Positions 1 to 8,069 of a stretch of DNA of 17,324 bases are shown one piece after another. The stretch lies in the NCBI GenBank assembly GCA_003550305.1, contig QKYT01000387.1, forward strand, positions 43,976 to 61,299. Direction: 5' to 3'. Origin of the DNA: Glomus cerebriforme. Lineage: Eukaryota > Glomeromycota > Glomeromycetes > Glomerales > Glomeraceae. Below the pieces are notes generated by a model, which worked only from the letters and a program-made list of their open reading frames with translations, did no database searches and was not told where the DNA came from. Each line of letters starts with the position of its first letter. The stretch's first letter is position 1. Made by a program: the position numbers and the translations under genes.

Positions 1-445
1 TCTTACTCTTAAAAGAAAATATAAAACTATCATTTGTTTTACCAACTTCATAATGATGTGGACCCTTTCATATCAAAGGATTATATCCTACAATAATTTC
101 CTCCATCTCTTTTATTTTAATGAATGTAACAGCATGAGATATATTATTATATAATTCATGAAACTTTATAGGAGTGAATCTGTCTCTGTTCCTCTTAATA
201 ATAATTTGAATTCATATGGTAAATACAATCCTCTTGTATAAACAAATTTACTTTTAATATNAATTTTATCAATTCATCTTGAAATTATAGAAACAATATT
301 TAAATTAACAATTTTTGAGTCAATAATTCCATCAATGATTCAATTCAATAATTACTCATAGAGTTGGTGCTTTAAAGTTTTTTATATGGACGAACGTTTG
401 TTCAAATTCTTCAGAGGATAAACTAAAAAATCTAATTAAAGGTAA
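1..445 (-). pseudogene. BTB/BACK-TLDc family gene relic, cut by window edge
   Basis: Read on the minus strand, this matches the second half of the BTB/BACK-TLDc proteins that are greatly expanded in Rhizophagus. Order from the 5' side: a BACK-end segment LPLIRFFSLSSEEF near 445-400; the linker IIDSKIVNLNIVSIISR then stop then IDK; the TLDc start YEFKLLLRGT near 220-195; RDRFTPIKFHELYNN; HAVTFIKIKEMEEIIVGYNP; and NDSFIFSFKSK at the window edge. It is broken. TGA replaces the expected Trp in SR-W-ID (276-274) and in PLI-W-KG (70-68). There is a frameshift between LLLRGT and RDRFTP, and other frame changes upstream of the linker. The BTB domain is not visible. The n at 261 falls inside it. Family identity rests on my recognition of the motifs; loss of function is seen directly. 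The gene would continue left of position 1. Confidence 0.75.
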
Positions 446-532
446 TTTTATTTATTTTATTTTTATTTCAGACAAAGTAATGATACAAGTAATTTTAGCA
501 TAAATACAATAAAAAAATTGTAAATGTATAGC

Positions 533-650
533 TGAGCCCCCTCAATTAAGGAAGACGAGTGAACTACCTACGTCTATAAGGAGAGTTATCTAGAGACGGA
601 GATTAGGCACAGCCACCTTCGTTGGGCAATAGAAATACAATCTAGACTAT
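533..650. repeat. GC-rich segment with hairpin, SINE-like or dispersed repeat candidate
   Basis: About 118 bp stand out from the surrounding AT-rich DNA by base composition. Inside is a clear stem: CGTCT-ATAA at 571-579 pairs with TTAT (586-589) and AGACG (594-598) around the loop GGAGAG, with CTAG (590-593) bulged. An A-rich stretch follows from about 653. No open frame of note and no convincing tRNA-type A and B boxes were found, so a tRNA-headed SINE is not shown. I have a weak impression that such segments recur in Rhizophagus genomes, which a copy-number search would settle. Confidence 0.35.
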
Positions 651-727
651 TTAAGAAGAAAAAATAAAAGTATTATTTACATTTAAGGAAGAAATAAAGA
701 ATTAATATTATAAAATCAAAAAAAATT

Positions 728-876
728 TCTCTGTCGAGCCCAAGACCCTGATGAATATAAAAAATTAGATGAGGTCCAATAAATTACTAGGAACAAAATT
801 GATGATGAATCATGTAATATTGAAGATGACGCTGATGCCGAAGGTAATGTAACATTATCAATATGCGTTTGTTAGG
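728..876 (+). pseudogene. exon-like relic, acidic peptide frame
   Basis: One plus-strand frame reads FLCRAQDPDEYKKLDEVQ, stop TAA at 781-783, then ITRNKIDDESCNIEDDADAEG, followed by a possible donor (GGTAATG at 844-850). The frame then stays open to TAG at 874-876. The composition is protein-like and charged, unlike the neighbouring AT-rich DNA, but the piece is short and interrupted. I do not recognise the family. It may belong with the GC-rich segment just upstream, or be chance. Confidence 0.2.
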
Positions 877-1651
877 GATTAGATTGCGGGTTTTCCATTT
901 AAAGTATTGTTTTTTCTTTTTGATATAGAAGATTCTCACATTTTTGAAATTTTCATCTAATTAAAGGTAATCAGTGTTGGATCATTTACCCAATTGGATA
1001 TATATACTTCTAATTGGAAATCCAATTGAATATATGTCTAATTAGAGACTTCCACTAAACTAAATAATAAATCAAAAATTAAATATTATATCTTTTCCAT
1101 AATAATAGCTACTTGTTTCAGAATAATAGTCTTTTGTATAATGGTTTATTTGTCTTGTATGTTTTGAATATTTGTTTATCTGTCAATTTTACATATTCCA
1201 TTCTTTGATTTATTATTATTTTTCCTTTTTTTCATAATTCAAATTTTTCTGGATTCACTTTAAACTTTGATAAATACTCCAAAGTTGTAAATTTCCTTTA
1301 TGTTTGTTTTGATCGGTAAAGAACAATTGTCAACTGAATGGTAAAGAAATAGTTGTCGAACGTTTCTTCTAGGTCATTTCTACAGTGAATATTTTATTGA
1401 TTTTGTTATTCCCTGTTTTTTTATTTGTTCTGTTAATAAAAACGTCCATCATTGACTTTACTATCTTTTTTAGTAACTTTTTAATCATCTGTTTACTGAC
1501 TGAGTTATAAAACTTTGCTTATGTCCACTAATGAAAAAGAATCCAAATTTTCTTTTAAAATCAATGAATCTTCACTTTTTCCAAATCTGTGTGGATGTTG
1601 ATATGAGCTCATAAATAAGGTAGTCAATAGTATATAATAAGGAAATGAAGA
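877..1651. other. AT-rich interval without a supported gene
   Basis: No convincing coding frame on either strand. The only structure I can point to is the small tandem duplication at 990-1046, listed separately. The 1070-1560 part is pyrimidine-rich on the plus strand, with all frames interrupted. Confidence 0.5.
990..1046. repeat. two-copy ~32 bp tandem duplication with CCAATTGG core
   Basis: CCAATTGGATATATATAC from 990 is repeated, diverged, as CCAATTGAATATATGTCTAA from 1022. Each copy ends with TAATTGG or TAATTAG. CCAATTGG is itself palindromic. Confidence 0.5.
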
Positions 1652-1840
1652 GGAATTCTAATCTAAACCGAACCAGCCAGATAGAAATATTCAACTATTC
1701 TGACCGATCTTTCCTTGCCTGATATGAAGAATACTTCATATACAGTATAAGGAAGAGAAGAGGAAGTTTAAAGGAATTTAAAAAGAAACCAAATCAGCCA
1801 GATAGAAGATATTCGACTAAATGACTGGAATTTAAAGGGA
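1652..1840 (+). repeat. dispersed repeat, copy 1 (one full subunit plus a truncated one)
   Basis: This stretch begins GGAATTCTAATCTAAACC and matches 5750-5989 over its length. The first subunit (about 1661-1786) contains CTTTCCTTGCCTGATA, then the palindrome TATACAGTATA, then AAGGAAGAGAAGAGGAAG and TTTAAAGGAATTTAAAAAG. The second subunit (about 1787-1840) keeps only its head, CAGCCAGATAGAAGATATTC, and tail, and lacks the CCTTGCCTGATA and TATACAGTATA core. No coding frame is evident. Both copies are followed by a purine-rich AGAGAGAAAA stretch. Confidence 0.75.
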
Positions 1841-3259
1841 GTACAGTAGTAAAAAGTATAGAGAGAAAATAATAAAGAAAATAAAATAATAATATGAGAT
1901 TTGAAAAATGAGGTATTTATATAATTAAAAATATTAAGGAGTCAAAATTGTCTGAAAAATTATATTTGAAGTGCTTACATATAATTTATTTTATTAAACA
2001 ATACCAACAATACCAAATATATTTAATTTGCCTCATAATATATTGGAAACTATAACTACTTCTTTTTGATTGTAATACACTAATATCATTAAAAAGGTTA
2101 ACTTCAAAATCATACTACTTTGCTAAATTTCTATAAAAAAAATCATCAAAAACAAAAAAAAATTTTATCATGCATATTTGCACTAAATTAGTCAGATGTT
2201 TACATGTAATATTTATTATTAGTCACAAGTACAGTATCACGTCCTTGTTAATTTTTACTAAACAATTTTTATACGAATAAATTAATCAGCATATTTAACA
2301 ATTGGATTTTCCCATGATATGAAGGATCATAAATATAATTATATCAAAATTGTTATATCAAAATCATTAAGAGATTTGATTAAAAAAAAAATAATTATAA
2401 TTTTGTAATATTTTAAGATAAAATGATAATAGATAAAATTCAATAAATAAGACACTCAAAGAAATTCAAAAATAATGAATTATACATGCAAATCTCTGCA
2501 GAGACACTAAAGAAAAAATTATTATTAATTTATTTCTCTAGTTTATCTTATGTTCTTATTCACTGATTTATTACTTCAAATACCATTCAGTTTACGTGAT
2601 ATTATTATTATCATATTTATATAAAAAAACAAATTATTAGTTTTATAGATTAATTTTATATGTGTAAATGTGAAAAACTAAGAATAAATAAATTATTTAA
2701 TTTCATATAAATGTCGGTGAAGAATTAAAAATCACCTTATCATAAATAACATTGTTTCTTTTTCTCTGTAACGATATTTTTCGATGAATCGGATAAAATT
2801 TTATCGCTTTGACAGACATTGTCAGTGATTTTCAATGATTTGAAATTTGTTTAATTTAATGTATATAAATTTTAGAAATAGGAGTGTACAGTTTGATTAT
2901 CAACTTCATTTAATATCTGAAATCTGAATAAAAAATAATAGGATGGATTATATTTTTCAAATCAGAATAGAAATTGTAATTTTTTTTATTTATATTTCCA
3001 CATTTGAAAATGTTAAATTATAATAAGTTTAAAAGAATTAAATAAATTTACTTCTAGAAAGCAAATGTTCGGAAATAAAAGCTAAAATAATATTGAATGA
3101 ATCTATAAAATAACTTAATTTAACAAAGAAAACTATTTACATAATGTACTAATAGTTTATATTGAGCTCATGTAATTTATTTGGTTTTAGAAAATAACAA
3201 TATGAGCAATTTCATGGATGTAGTATTATTAAGGTTTTATCATCAGCTTATTTATCCAT
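1841..3259. other. long AT-rich interval, no gene seen
   Basis: All six frames are broken and the composition is nearly pure A/T. A lone TGTCGGTGAA occurs at about 2713, the same core as the transposon terminal arrays further right. It is a single copy with no partner, so no second element is called. Confidence 0.6.
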
Positions 3260-3268
3260 AATCAATAT
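3260..3268. repeat. target-site duplication, left copy
   Basis: AATCAATAT, identical to 3916-3924. The flanking bases differ outside the nine (t on the left, c on the right), so the duplication is exactly 9 bp. Confidence 0.85.
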
Positions 3269-3416
3269 GGGACCCGTTCACTTACCCGACAGTTATTTCA
3301 CCGACAGTCAATTCACCGACAGTCATTTCCCCGACAGGGTCATTTCACCGACAATCATTTCACCGACAGTCATTTCCCCGACATGATCATTTCCCCGACA
3401 ATCATTTCCCCGACAG
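3269..3416 (+). repeat. left terminal inverted repeat: array of nine CCGACA-cored motifs
   Basis: Starts GGGACCC, then a 10-base segment without a counterpart on the right, then units such as TCAATTCACCGACAG and TCATTTCCCCGACAG at a 15-bp spacing, with spacers GG and TGA breaking the phase. The last two cores (CCCCGACAATCATTTCCCCG) extend beyond the right-hand array. Confidence 0.85.
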
Positions 3417-3811
3417 AAAAAAATTATTTTATCCAAGAAAATGGTAAATGCTTCATTCTATAAATATTAACAATTAATTTATTGTATACTTTTTTATTTA
3501 TTCTCAAGAAAAATAAGATAAAATATACAGTTTAAAGAATTAAACCTTTAAAAAATATTAATTAAAAAAAACTAAGATTTTGAATTTTTAACATTTTTTT
3601 TTTATTACACAGTTTTTTAATCCTTTCAATAAATAAAAAAATTAATAATTATTTTTATTTTTATTTTTATCTTTATTTTTATATTAGCAAGAACGATCTA
3701 CACATACATCTAATATTAAGGGACATAAAAGTTCCTATTGGGATCAGATTATAATGTTAAATAAACTCCCCTAAGAGTCGCCTTGCCTAAACTAGAAAAC
3801 GAAACTATATT

Positions 3812-3915
3812 TGTCGGGGAAATGACTGTCGGTGAATTGACTGTCGGTGAAATGACCCTGTCGGGGAAATGACTGTCGGTGAATTGACTGTCGGTGAAAT
3901 AATTGTCGGGGACCC
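3812..3915 (-). repeat. right terminal inverted repeat: array of seven TGTCGG-cored motifs
   Basis: Seven inverted copies of the left motif (TGTCGGGGAAATGAC, CTGTCGGTGAATTGA and similar), closing with GGGGACCC. The order of A- and C-type variants follows the left array for the outer five units, including the GG spacer (CCTGTCGG). Confidence 0.85.
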
Positions 3916-3924
3916 AATCAATAT
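3916..3924. repeat. target-site duplication, right copy
   Basis: AATCAATAT, identical to 3260-3268 and directly next to the element end. Confidence 0.85.
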
Positions 3925-4374
3925 AACCAAAATTTGATTTTCTTGTATTTTAGAGTTATAAAGTATAAACAAATTTTTTCCTATTATATTTGTAACATCC
4001 ACAAAAGTAAAGTTTATTGTTATTTCATGCTTTTTATATGACCAATTGTTTGATTATTTCCATCTTATAACCTCATTCTATTTTTTAGTTCATATAGCAT
4101 TTCATTAAAGAAAATCTTCGCAGTATAGACCATATATAACTTACTAAATAATTAACTAACACCAGTCTAGCACCTTCAAATAAATATTATGAAAATAAAA
4201 AAATTCTATAAATTGCATTAATTGCTTTTGATCATCTGTTTAAGATTTCAAATTTCTATTGTTAAAAGACAAAATTTTCTTTCAATTATCAAAAATTGCA
4301 TATTCTAAACATTCATCAGAATGAAGGGTATGAATTTCTTTTATATATTTAAATAAAGAAAATATTTATTAATT
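3925..4374. other. AT-rich interval, no gene seen
   Basis: No open frame beyond chance length and no repeat structure that I can support. It lies between the transposon and the 3' end of a minus-strand kinase relic. Confidence 0.5.
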
Positions 4375-4738
4375 TCATATTAATCTAAACAATAGATTTA
4401 ACTGATTGTGCTCGTATAATGCTTCTTGAAGTTCTTGATTTTGACAATTCACGGGTTCTGGTAAATTTGGTAATTTGAAAAGCTGGCTAGTGTATATTGC
4501 TTGAGGATGTGTTTCAATTAATGTTATTATCGCTGATTCATCAATAAAATTATATGAAGCCTTTATAAGTTCTTGATATTGTTTTGNATAAATATTAATA
4601 TCATCTTTTGCATACATGAAATCATTTAATAAAGTAATAATTTCATAAGATTATTGTCTCTTTTTAAAGAATTATCAGTTAAGTTTATAAAGTCTGTTGG
4701 TTTAATTAATATTAATCTATTCATTTTATTATCATGAT
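4375..4738 (-). pseudogene. protein kinase relic, C-terminal tail only
   Basis: The minus-strand frame ending in TGA at 4377-4375 reads YAKDDINIY, KQYQELIKAS, then ETHPQAIYTSQLFKLPNLPE and PVNCQNQELQEALYEHNQ. The HPQAIYTS...NLPEPVN block is the C-terminal tail found after the kinase domain in the expanded Rhizophagus kinase family. The second kinase relic in this window (13169-14441) carries the same tail as HPQSIYTSRLLNFKNLPELV. Upstream (about 4618-4738) a different frame reads IKPTDFINLTDNSLKRDNNL then MKLLLY and a stop, consistent with a frameshift joining the end of the kinase domain to the tail. No catalytic loop or glycine loop lies nearby, so this is a fragment. The n at 4587 lies within it. 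The last residues (LNLLFRLI) do not match the family as I know it. Confidence 0.65.
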
Positions 4739-5029
4739 GATAGAAGGAATTTATTTATTCAAATAAAGAAAATAAAGTAAAATAAATCGTTTAATTTTTA
4801 TTTCTGTTAATTTTTTTTTGTCTAAATAAATAAATTATGCTACAATGCTACAATTGATAGCAACATGACTATAGAGTAGTATGAATTATCCATTAGATTA
4901 TCCGGTCNAAACAATTCACAAAATTTAAAAAAAAAATTTTATTTATTAAAAAAAATATTCTTTAATACATATAATGAAAAAAAAATAAATAAATCTAATA
5001 TTACTACTCTATTTGTATTATTTTGTTGT
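4739..5029. other. AT-rich interval, nothing supported
   Basis: Low-complexity A/T runs, with one ambiguous base at 4908. No frame or repeat that I can support. Confidence 0.5.
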
Positions 5030-5480
5030 ATTTTTCCTATATTCCTATTATCCTTTTTATTTTATTTCTACTAATATTGTTTATTTTTGTTGGTTTTGTT
5101 CTTATATTTTATTTTTTATTCCTTTTCTATTTCTGCTACCTTATTGCATCTTTTATTCCCAACGTTTTTCCACAATCAAGTGACTGGCATCTTTTTTCTA
5201 AGCCAGTATACCTTTCTTTATTTGTTTATATATATTTTTTCTTCAAATTGTTCTTTCAATCTTGTCCCTTCTTTGACTTTGTCTTCTTTTTGGAAATATC
5301 TGTTGATTTCTTCTTTATCTGTTACCCATTTCTTTTATTATTCTTTAAAGTCCAATAATTTATTATATTTCTTGTTGTCCTTTTAATCATTCACCAGATA
5401 GCGAATATTTTCTCTTGCTTAATATTTCTTTTAACTTGTTATCTGTCTTTTTTCTTTCATTTTCTTTCATTTCTTCTTTC
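5030..5480 (-). pseudogene. purine-rich degraded coding-like stretch, unidentified
   Basis: The plus strand is strongly pyrimidine-rich, so long plus-strand frames arise trivially (F/L/S-rich). On the minus strand, a single frame held from about 5460 to 5060 reads like a charged protein interrupted by TAA and TGA codons: ARENIRYLVND, KKWVTDKEEINRYFQKEDK, VKEGTRLKEQFEEKIYINK, RKVYWLRKKMPVT, then LWKNVGNKRCNKVAEIEKE. Conserved-looking WLRK and LWKNVG pieces with a shared frame suggest an old exon, but Lys/Glu-rich translations are expected from any purine-rich strand. I do not recognise a family. Confidence 0.25.
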
Positions 5481-5749
5481 TCTTTCCGCCGTCTTTCTCT
5501 ATTATCTTGAGCTCATCTTCTTTTATTTCTTTGTTGTATTAATTTTTTACTCCGTTTTTAAGGGTTTGATTTTTCAGTTTCAACATGCTGAAATGGGTTA
5601 ATTATCTTGCGTATCTCTTATTTTATCTTAAAGTAGTATATCTTCTTTTTTTTCTTTTATCTTTTTGCTGTTTGTTGATATCTCCCCATCACTGATCCCA
5701 TTATTCTTTAATATTGTTTCATAAGAATAAATACATGAAAATGAAAAAG
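5481..5749. other. pyrimidine-rich to AT-rich interval, no gene seen
   Basis: Continuation of the T/C-rich strand asymmetry, followed by ordinary AT-rich DNA leading into the second copy of the dispersed repeat. No supported coding frame. Confidence 0.4.
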
Positions 5750-5989
5750 GGAATTCTAATCTAAACCAAACCGCGATAGGAAATACTCAACTATCTGACC
5801 GGTCTTTCCTTGCCTGATACGAAGAAGACTTCAATATACAGTATAAGGAAGAGAAGAGGAAGCTTAAAGGAATTTAAAAAAGAAATTAAACCAGCTCAGA
5901 TAGGAGATACCTGGCTGGTCCTTCCTTGCCTGATACGAGGAAANCTCTATATACAGTATAAGGAAAGATAAAGAAAAAGTTTAAAGGGG
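5750..5989 (+). repeat. dispersed repeat, copy 2 (two full tandem subunits)
   Basis: Matches copy 1 at 1652-1840 from its first bases (GGAATTCTAATCTAAACC). It contains two subunits in tandem, about 5760-5883 and 5884-5989. Each has, in order, a GATAGGARATAC head, TCCTTGCCTGATACGA, the 11-bp palindrome TATACAGTATA, AAGGAA and a purine run, and TTTAAAGG or TTAAAGG. The ambiguous base at 5944 sits in the second subunit. The core order is the same in all three full subunits in the window, so the repeat unit is about 105-125 bp. Confidence 0.8.
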
Positions 5990-6106
5990 TAGTTTATTTT
6001 TAAGAAGATTATAGAGAGAAAAAAAAATTATAGAGAGAAAAGAGTTTAACGAGAAAATTTAGTGAATTTAGTATTTTAGATTTAGAGAAAAATTTTTTTT
6101 AGTAGG

Positions 6107-6121
6107 TATATATATATATAT
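6107..6121. repeat. (TA)n microsatellite
   Basis: About seven TA dinucleotides in a row. Confidence 0.8.
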
Positions 6122-6137
6122 GTAAAATTTACAAAGG

Positions 6138-6164
6138 ATGTGTCATATGTGTCATATGTGTCAT
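6138..6164. repeat. three perfect tandem copies of ATGTGTCAT
   Basis: Three identical 9-bp units, followed by GAC, next to the (TA)n run. Confidence 0.9.
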
Positions 6165-6651
6165 GACAACTTATGTAGTTTTATTATTAATTATGTAATG
6201 TACTACTTAATTTAGATTTATTTGTTACCATTTTTAATCATGAGCTAATGTACTAGCCAAGTAAAGTATAATTGTACACGAGTCAGTCGAGTCACGATAT
6301 TTTTTTAAATATTATAAGATACATAAGTCACTTAATATTGCGTATGTATGTATGGCAACTATTTTGACTGAATATTATAAAGTGTATTCCGGATTGGACT
6401 ATGTAAGATATTTTAAAAAGGAACATTTAGAAATTATGAATTAATTGATTAAAATTCTTCTAGTTTTATTAAATAAAATTTATTTACTAGTAACTATAAA
6501 TATAATATTAAGCGTAAAATAAGCAAAGGACTTGGACCAAAAATTTCTGAAGATACTCCAAAATTATAATAATCGTAAACTATTGAATTTTTTTTTTAAA
6601 AGTAATTCATCTTAAAGATTGTAAAAAGAATTTTGATAGATTTTTTATTCC

Positions 6652-6670
6652 AATAATAATAATAATAATA
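6652..6670. repeat. (AAT)n microsatellite
   Basis: About six uninterrupted AAT units. Confidence 0.8.
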
Positions 6671-6803
6671 CTAATTCTTTCAAAAAAAAACTTGATTTTT
6701 TTAGTTGTTTCACAATGCAATCAATAATTAATCATTAAAGTTCTTACATAACCTTAAGTGATTTTATTTACGCCTTTAGTAAGCAGGTTTGTTTCGAATT
6801 TTA

Positions 6804-6829
6804 TAGTTAAAATAGTTAAAATAGTTAAG
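6804..6829. repeat. three tandem copies of TAGTTAAAA
   Basis: Two identical 9-bp units and a third that ends TAGTTAAG. Confidence 0.85.
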
Positions 6830-7215
6830 AAAAGTATATAAATAAGTTTATAATCTTAATCTTTTATTGCAAATTCACAGATTAAAAATTTAATGCTAAA
6901 AAAAATTTAGAAATTTTGAATGATTCCATATATTATGCAAAATATTTTTTTGATGATAATTTAAATGGTAAGCCTTAGTTTTAATATAATTGTTTTTTAT
7001 CACATGATACTGTACATATAATCTTTCAGAATCACTTTATAAAACTTATTAGTAAGTTTAAAAAATATGAATTTATTGTTGATAGAATAATAACGTAATT
7101 ACAACAAAAAAATTATGTAAAAAAAATCTTATAACATAATGACGTAATTATGAGGTTCGCACGTAATTACATAATGAATTATGATTAATAAATAGGCTTG
7201 TTTTCTAACTATTAT

Positions 7216-7435
7216 TCATGGTTCTCATTCTAATTCCGAAGCTGCGGCTGTGCTTGAAAAATCTGTGTCAGGTATTGATATTAATAATGTAACATTAATA
7301 ATAAATCCATCACTAATATCACTAAATCCATCCCTATAATGATAAATATTAATTATATACCTCGATAAACTTGACGAAGCGACGAAGCTTGCATCGAACA
7401 TTGTTAAAGTATAATAACATTATTATGTGTATGGT
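7216..7435 (+). pseudogene. two exon-like fragments, unidentified
   Basis: A GC-richer patch at about 7219-7275 reads HGSHSNSEAAAVLEKSVS and is followed by a possible donor (CAGGTATTG). About 80 bp further on, a second open piece (about 7355-7412) reads IYLDKLDEATKLASNIVKV before TAA. Both look protein-like against the AT-rich background and lie on the same strand. I cannot find a start exon, and the family is unknown. This could be a remnant of a broken gene or coincidence. Confidence 0.22.
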
Positions 7436-8069
7436 ACGAGGTATAAATCATCATATGATATTATCATTATAGCCATGTGCATAATTAGAGAAATCATTTC
7501 ATCCATGAAGACCAAAAACATTTATTTCTTGAAATAACTGATGCTCCATCTTTTGTTTTATAGTTTTTTTGTGATTTTTCACATAATAGTCGTCAATTTT
7601 CACTGCCTTTCACATGGGGAAAGATAATTTAAGAGTATTTACTGAACATTACTGAATTCCAAAAGTGAAGAGAAGATTGTCTACTTATATATTATATGTA
7701 TATATTATTTGAGTGTAATCGTTCGTAAGTATAATATACTGTATATATAATTCAATATATTTTGATTAAATTAATTTATTCTGTTTTTTCTGAATAATGT
7801 TGTATTCTTATAGACAAATATCCCTTTAAATCTTCACTTTTTACTAAATGTGCCAGTTAAAAATGCAAAATTCGCGGATGAAGCATAATCTTGATAAAAA
7901 AATGTTGGATATATTTTTATTCACGGCACAGTATATTTAATATTTGTTTCATATCTTTACCATAATAAATTATACATGAGTCACTAAAAGTGCGGTAATT
8001 ATAGTAATTATAAAAATTCTTTTTTTTCTAATACTTTTCATGATATATATATACACTTTATATCTATTA
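7436..8069. other. AT-rich interval downstream of the RRM-like gene, no gene seen
   Basis: No supported coding frame on either strand. It would contain the 3' UTR and termination region of the minus-strand gene that ends at 8070, but no distinct polyadenylation signal stands out in such AT-rich DNA. Confidence 0.45.

Larger units (their letters stand above)
3260..3924. mobile_element. non-autonomous Mutator-like (foldback-type) DNA transposon with 9-bp TSD
   Basis: The 9-mer AATCAATAT occurs at 3260-3268 and again at 3916-3924, directly abutting the two ends of an inverted-repeat element of 647 bp (3269-3915). The ends are GGGACCC on the left and, read inward from the right, GGGTCCC. Each terminus is an array of the motif TCATTTC[A/C]CCGACAG: nine CCGACA cores on the left (3282-3416) and seven in opposite orientation on the right (3812-3915). 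The interior (3417-3811) is AT-rich with no coding frame, so any transposase must come from elsewhere. A 9-bp duplication and long terminal inverted repeats are the classic signature of the Mutator superfamily; the superfamily label is inference from structure alone. The exact TSD suggests a fairly recent insertion. Confidence 0.85.
6165..7215. other. AT-rich interval with short tandem repeats only
   Basis: No supported gene. It holds an (AAT)n run at about 6652-6670, a 9-bp repeat at 6804-6829, and near-palindromic CGTAATTA/CATAAT motifs at about 7130-7175 (CATAATGACGTAATTATG followed by CGTAATTACATAATG) that form no clear element. Confidence 0.5.

Noticed and set aside
70..276. TGA read as Trp by recoding in the TLDc relic
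   Set aside because: Frameshifts accompany the stops, so decay is the simpler explanation. The intact gene in this window uses TGG for Trp and ends in TAA.
533..650. tRNA gene or tRNA-derived head in the GC-rich segment
   Set aside because: No cloverleaf and no convincing A or B box. Only one hairpin is supported.
2713..2830. Second transposon of the 15-mer array type
   Set aside because: Only one TGTCGGTGAA and one loosely related TGTCAGTGA, in the same orientation, without arrays or TSD.
3282..3416. CRISPR-like regular short repeats
   Set aside because: Units are about 15 bp with no spacers, are mirrored at 3812-3915, and are bounded by a TSD: transposon ends in a eukaryotic genome.
3805..4002. 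Minus-strand 65-codon frame rich in SPTV/FHRQS
   Set aside because: It reads through the right terminal array of the transposon. The repeats are DNA-level motifs, and the frame continues into unrelated flank.
5023..5386. Two overlapping plus-strand frames rich in F, L, S and Y
   Set aside because: They follow from the pyrimidine-rich strand. Two frames are open at once, and the composition is that of low-complexity DNA, not of a membrane protein family.
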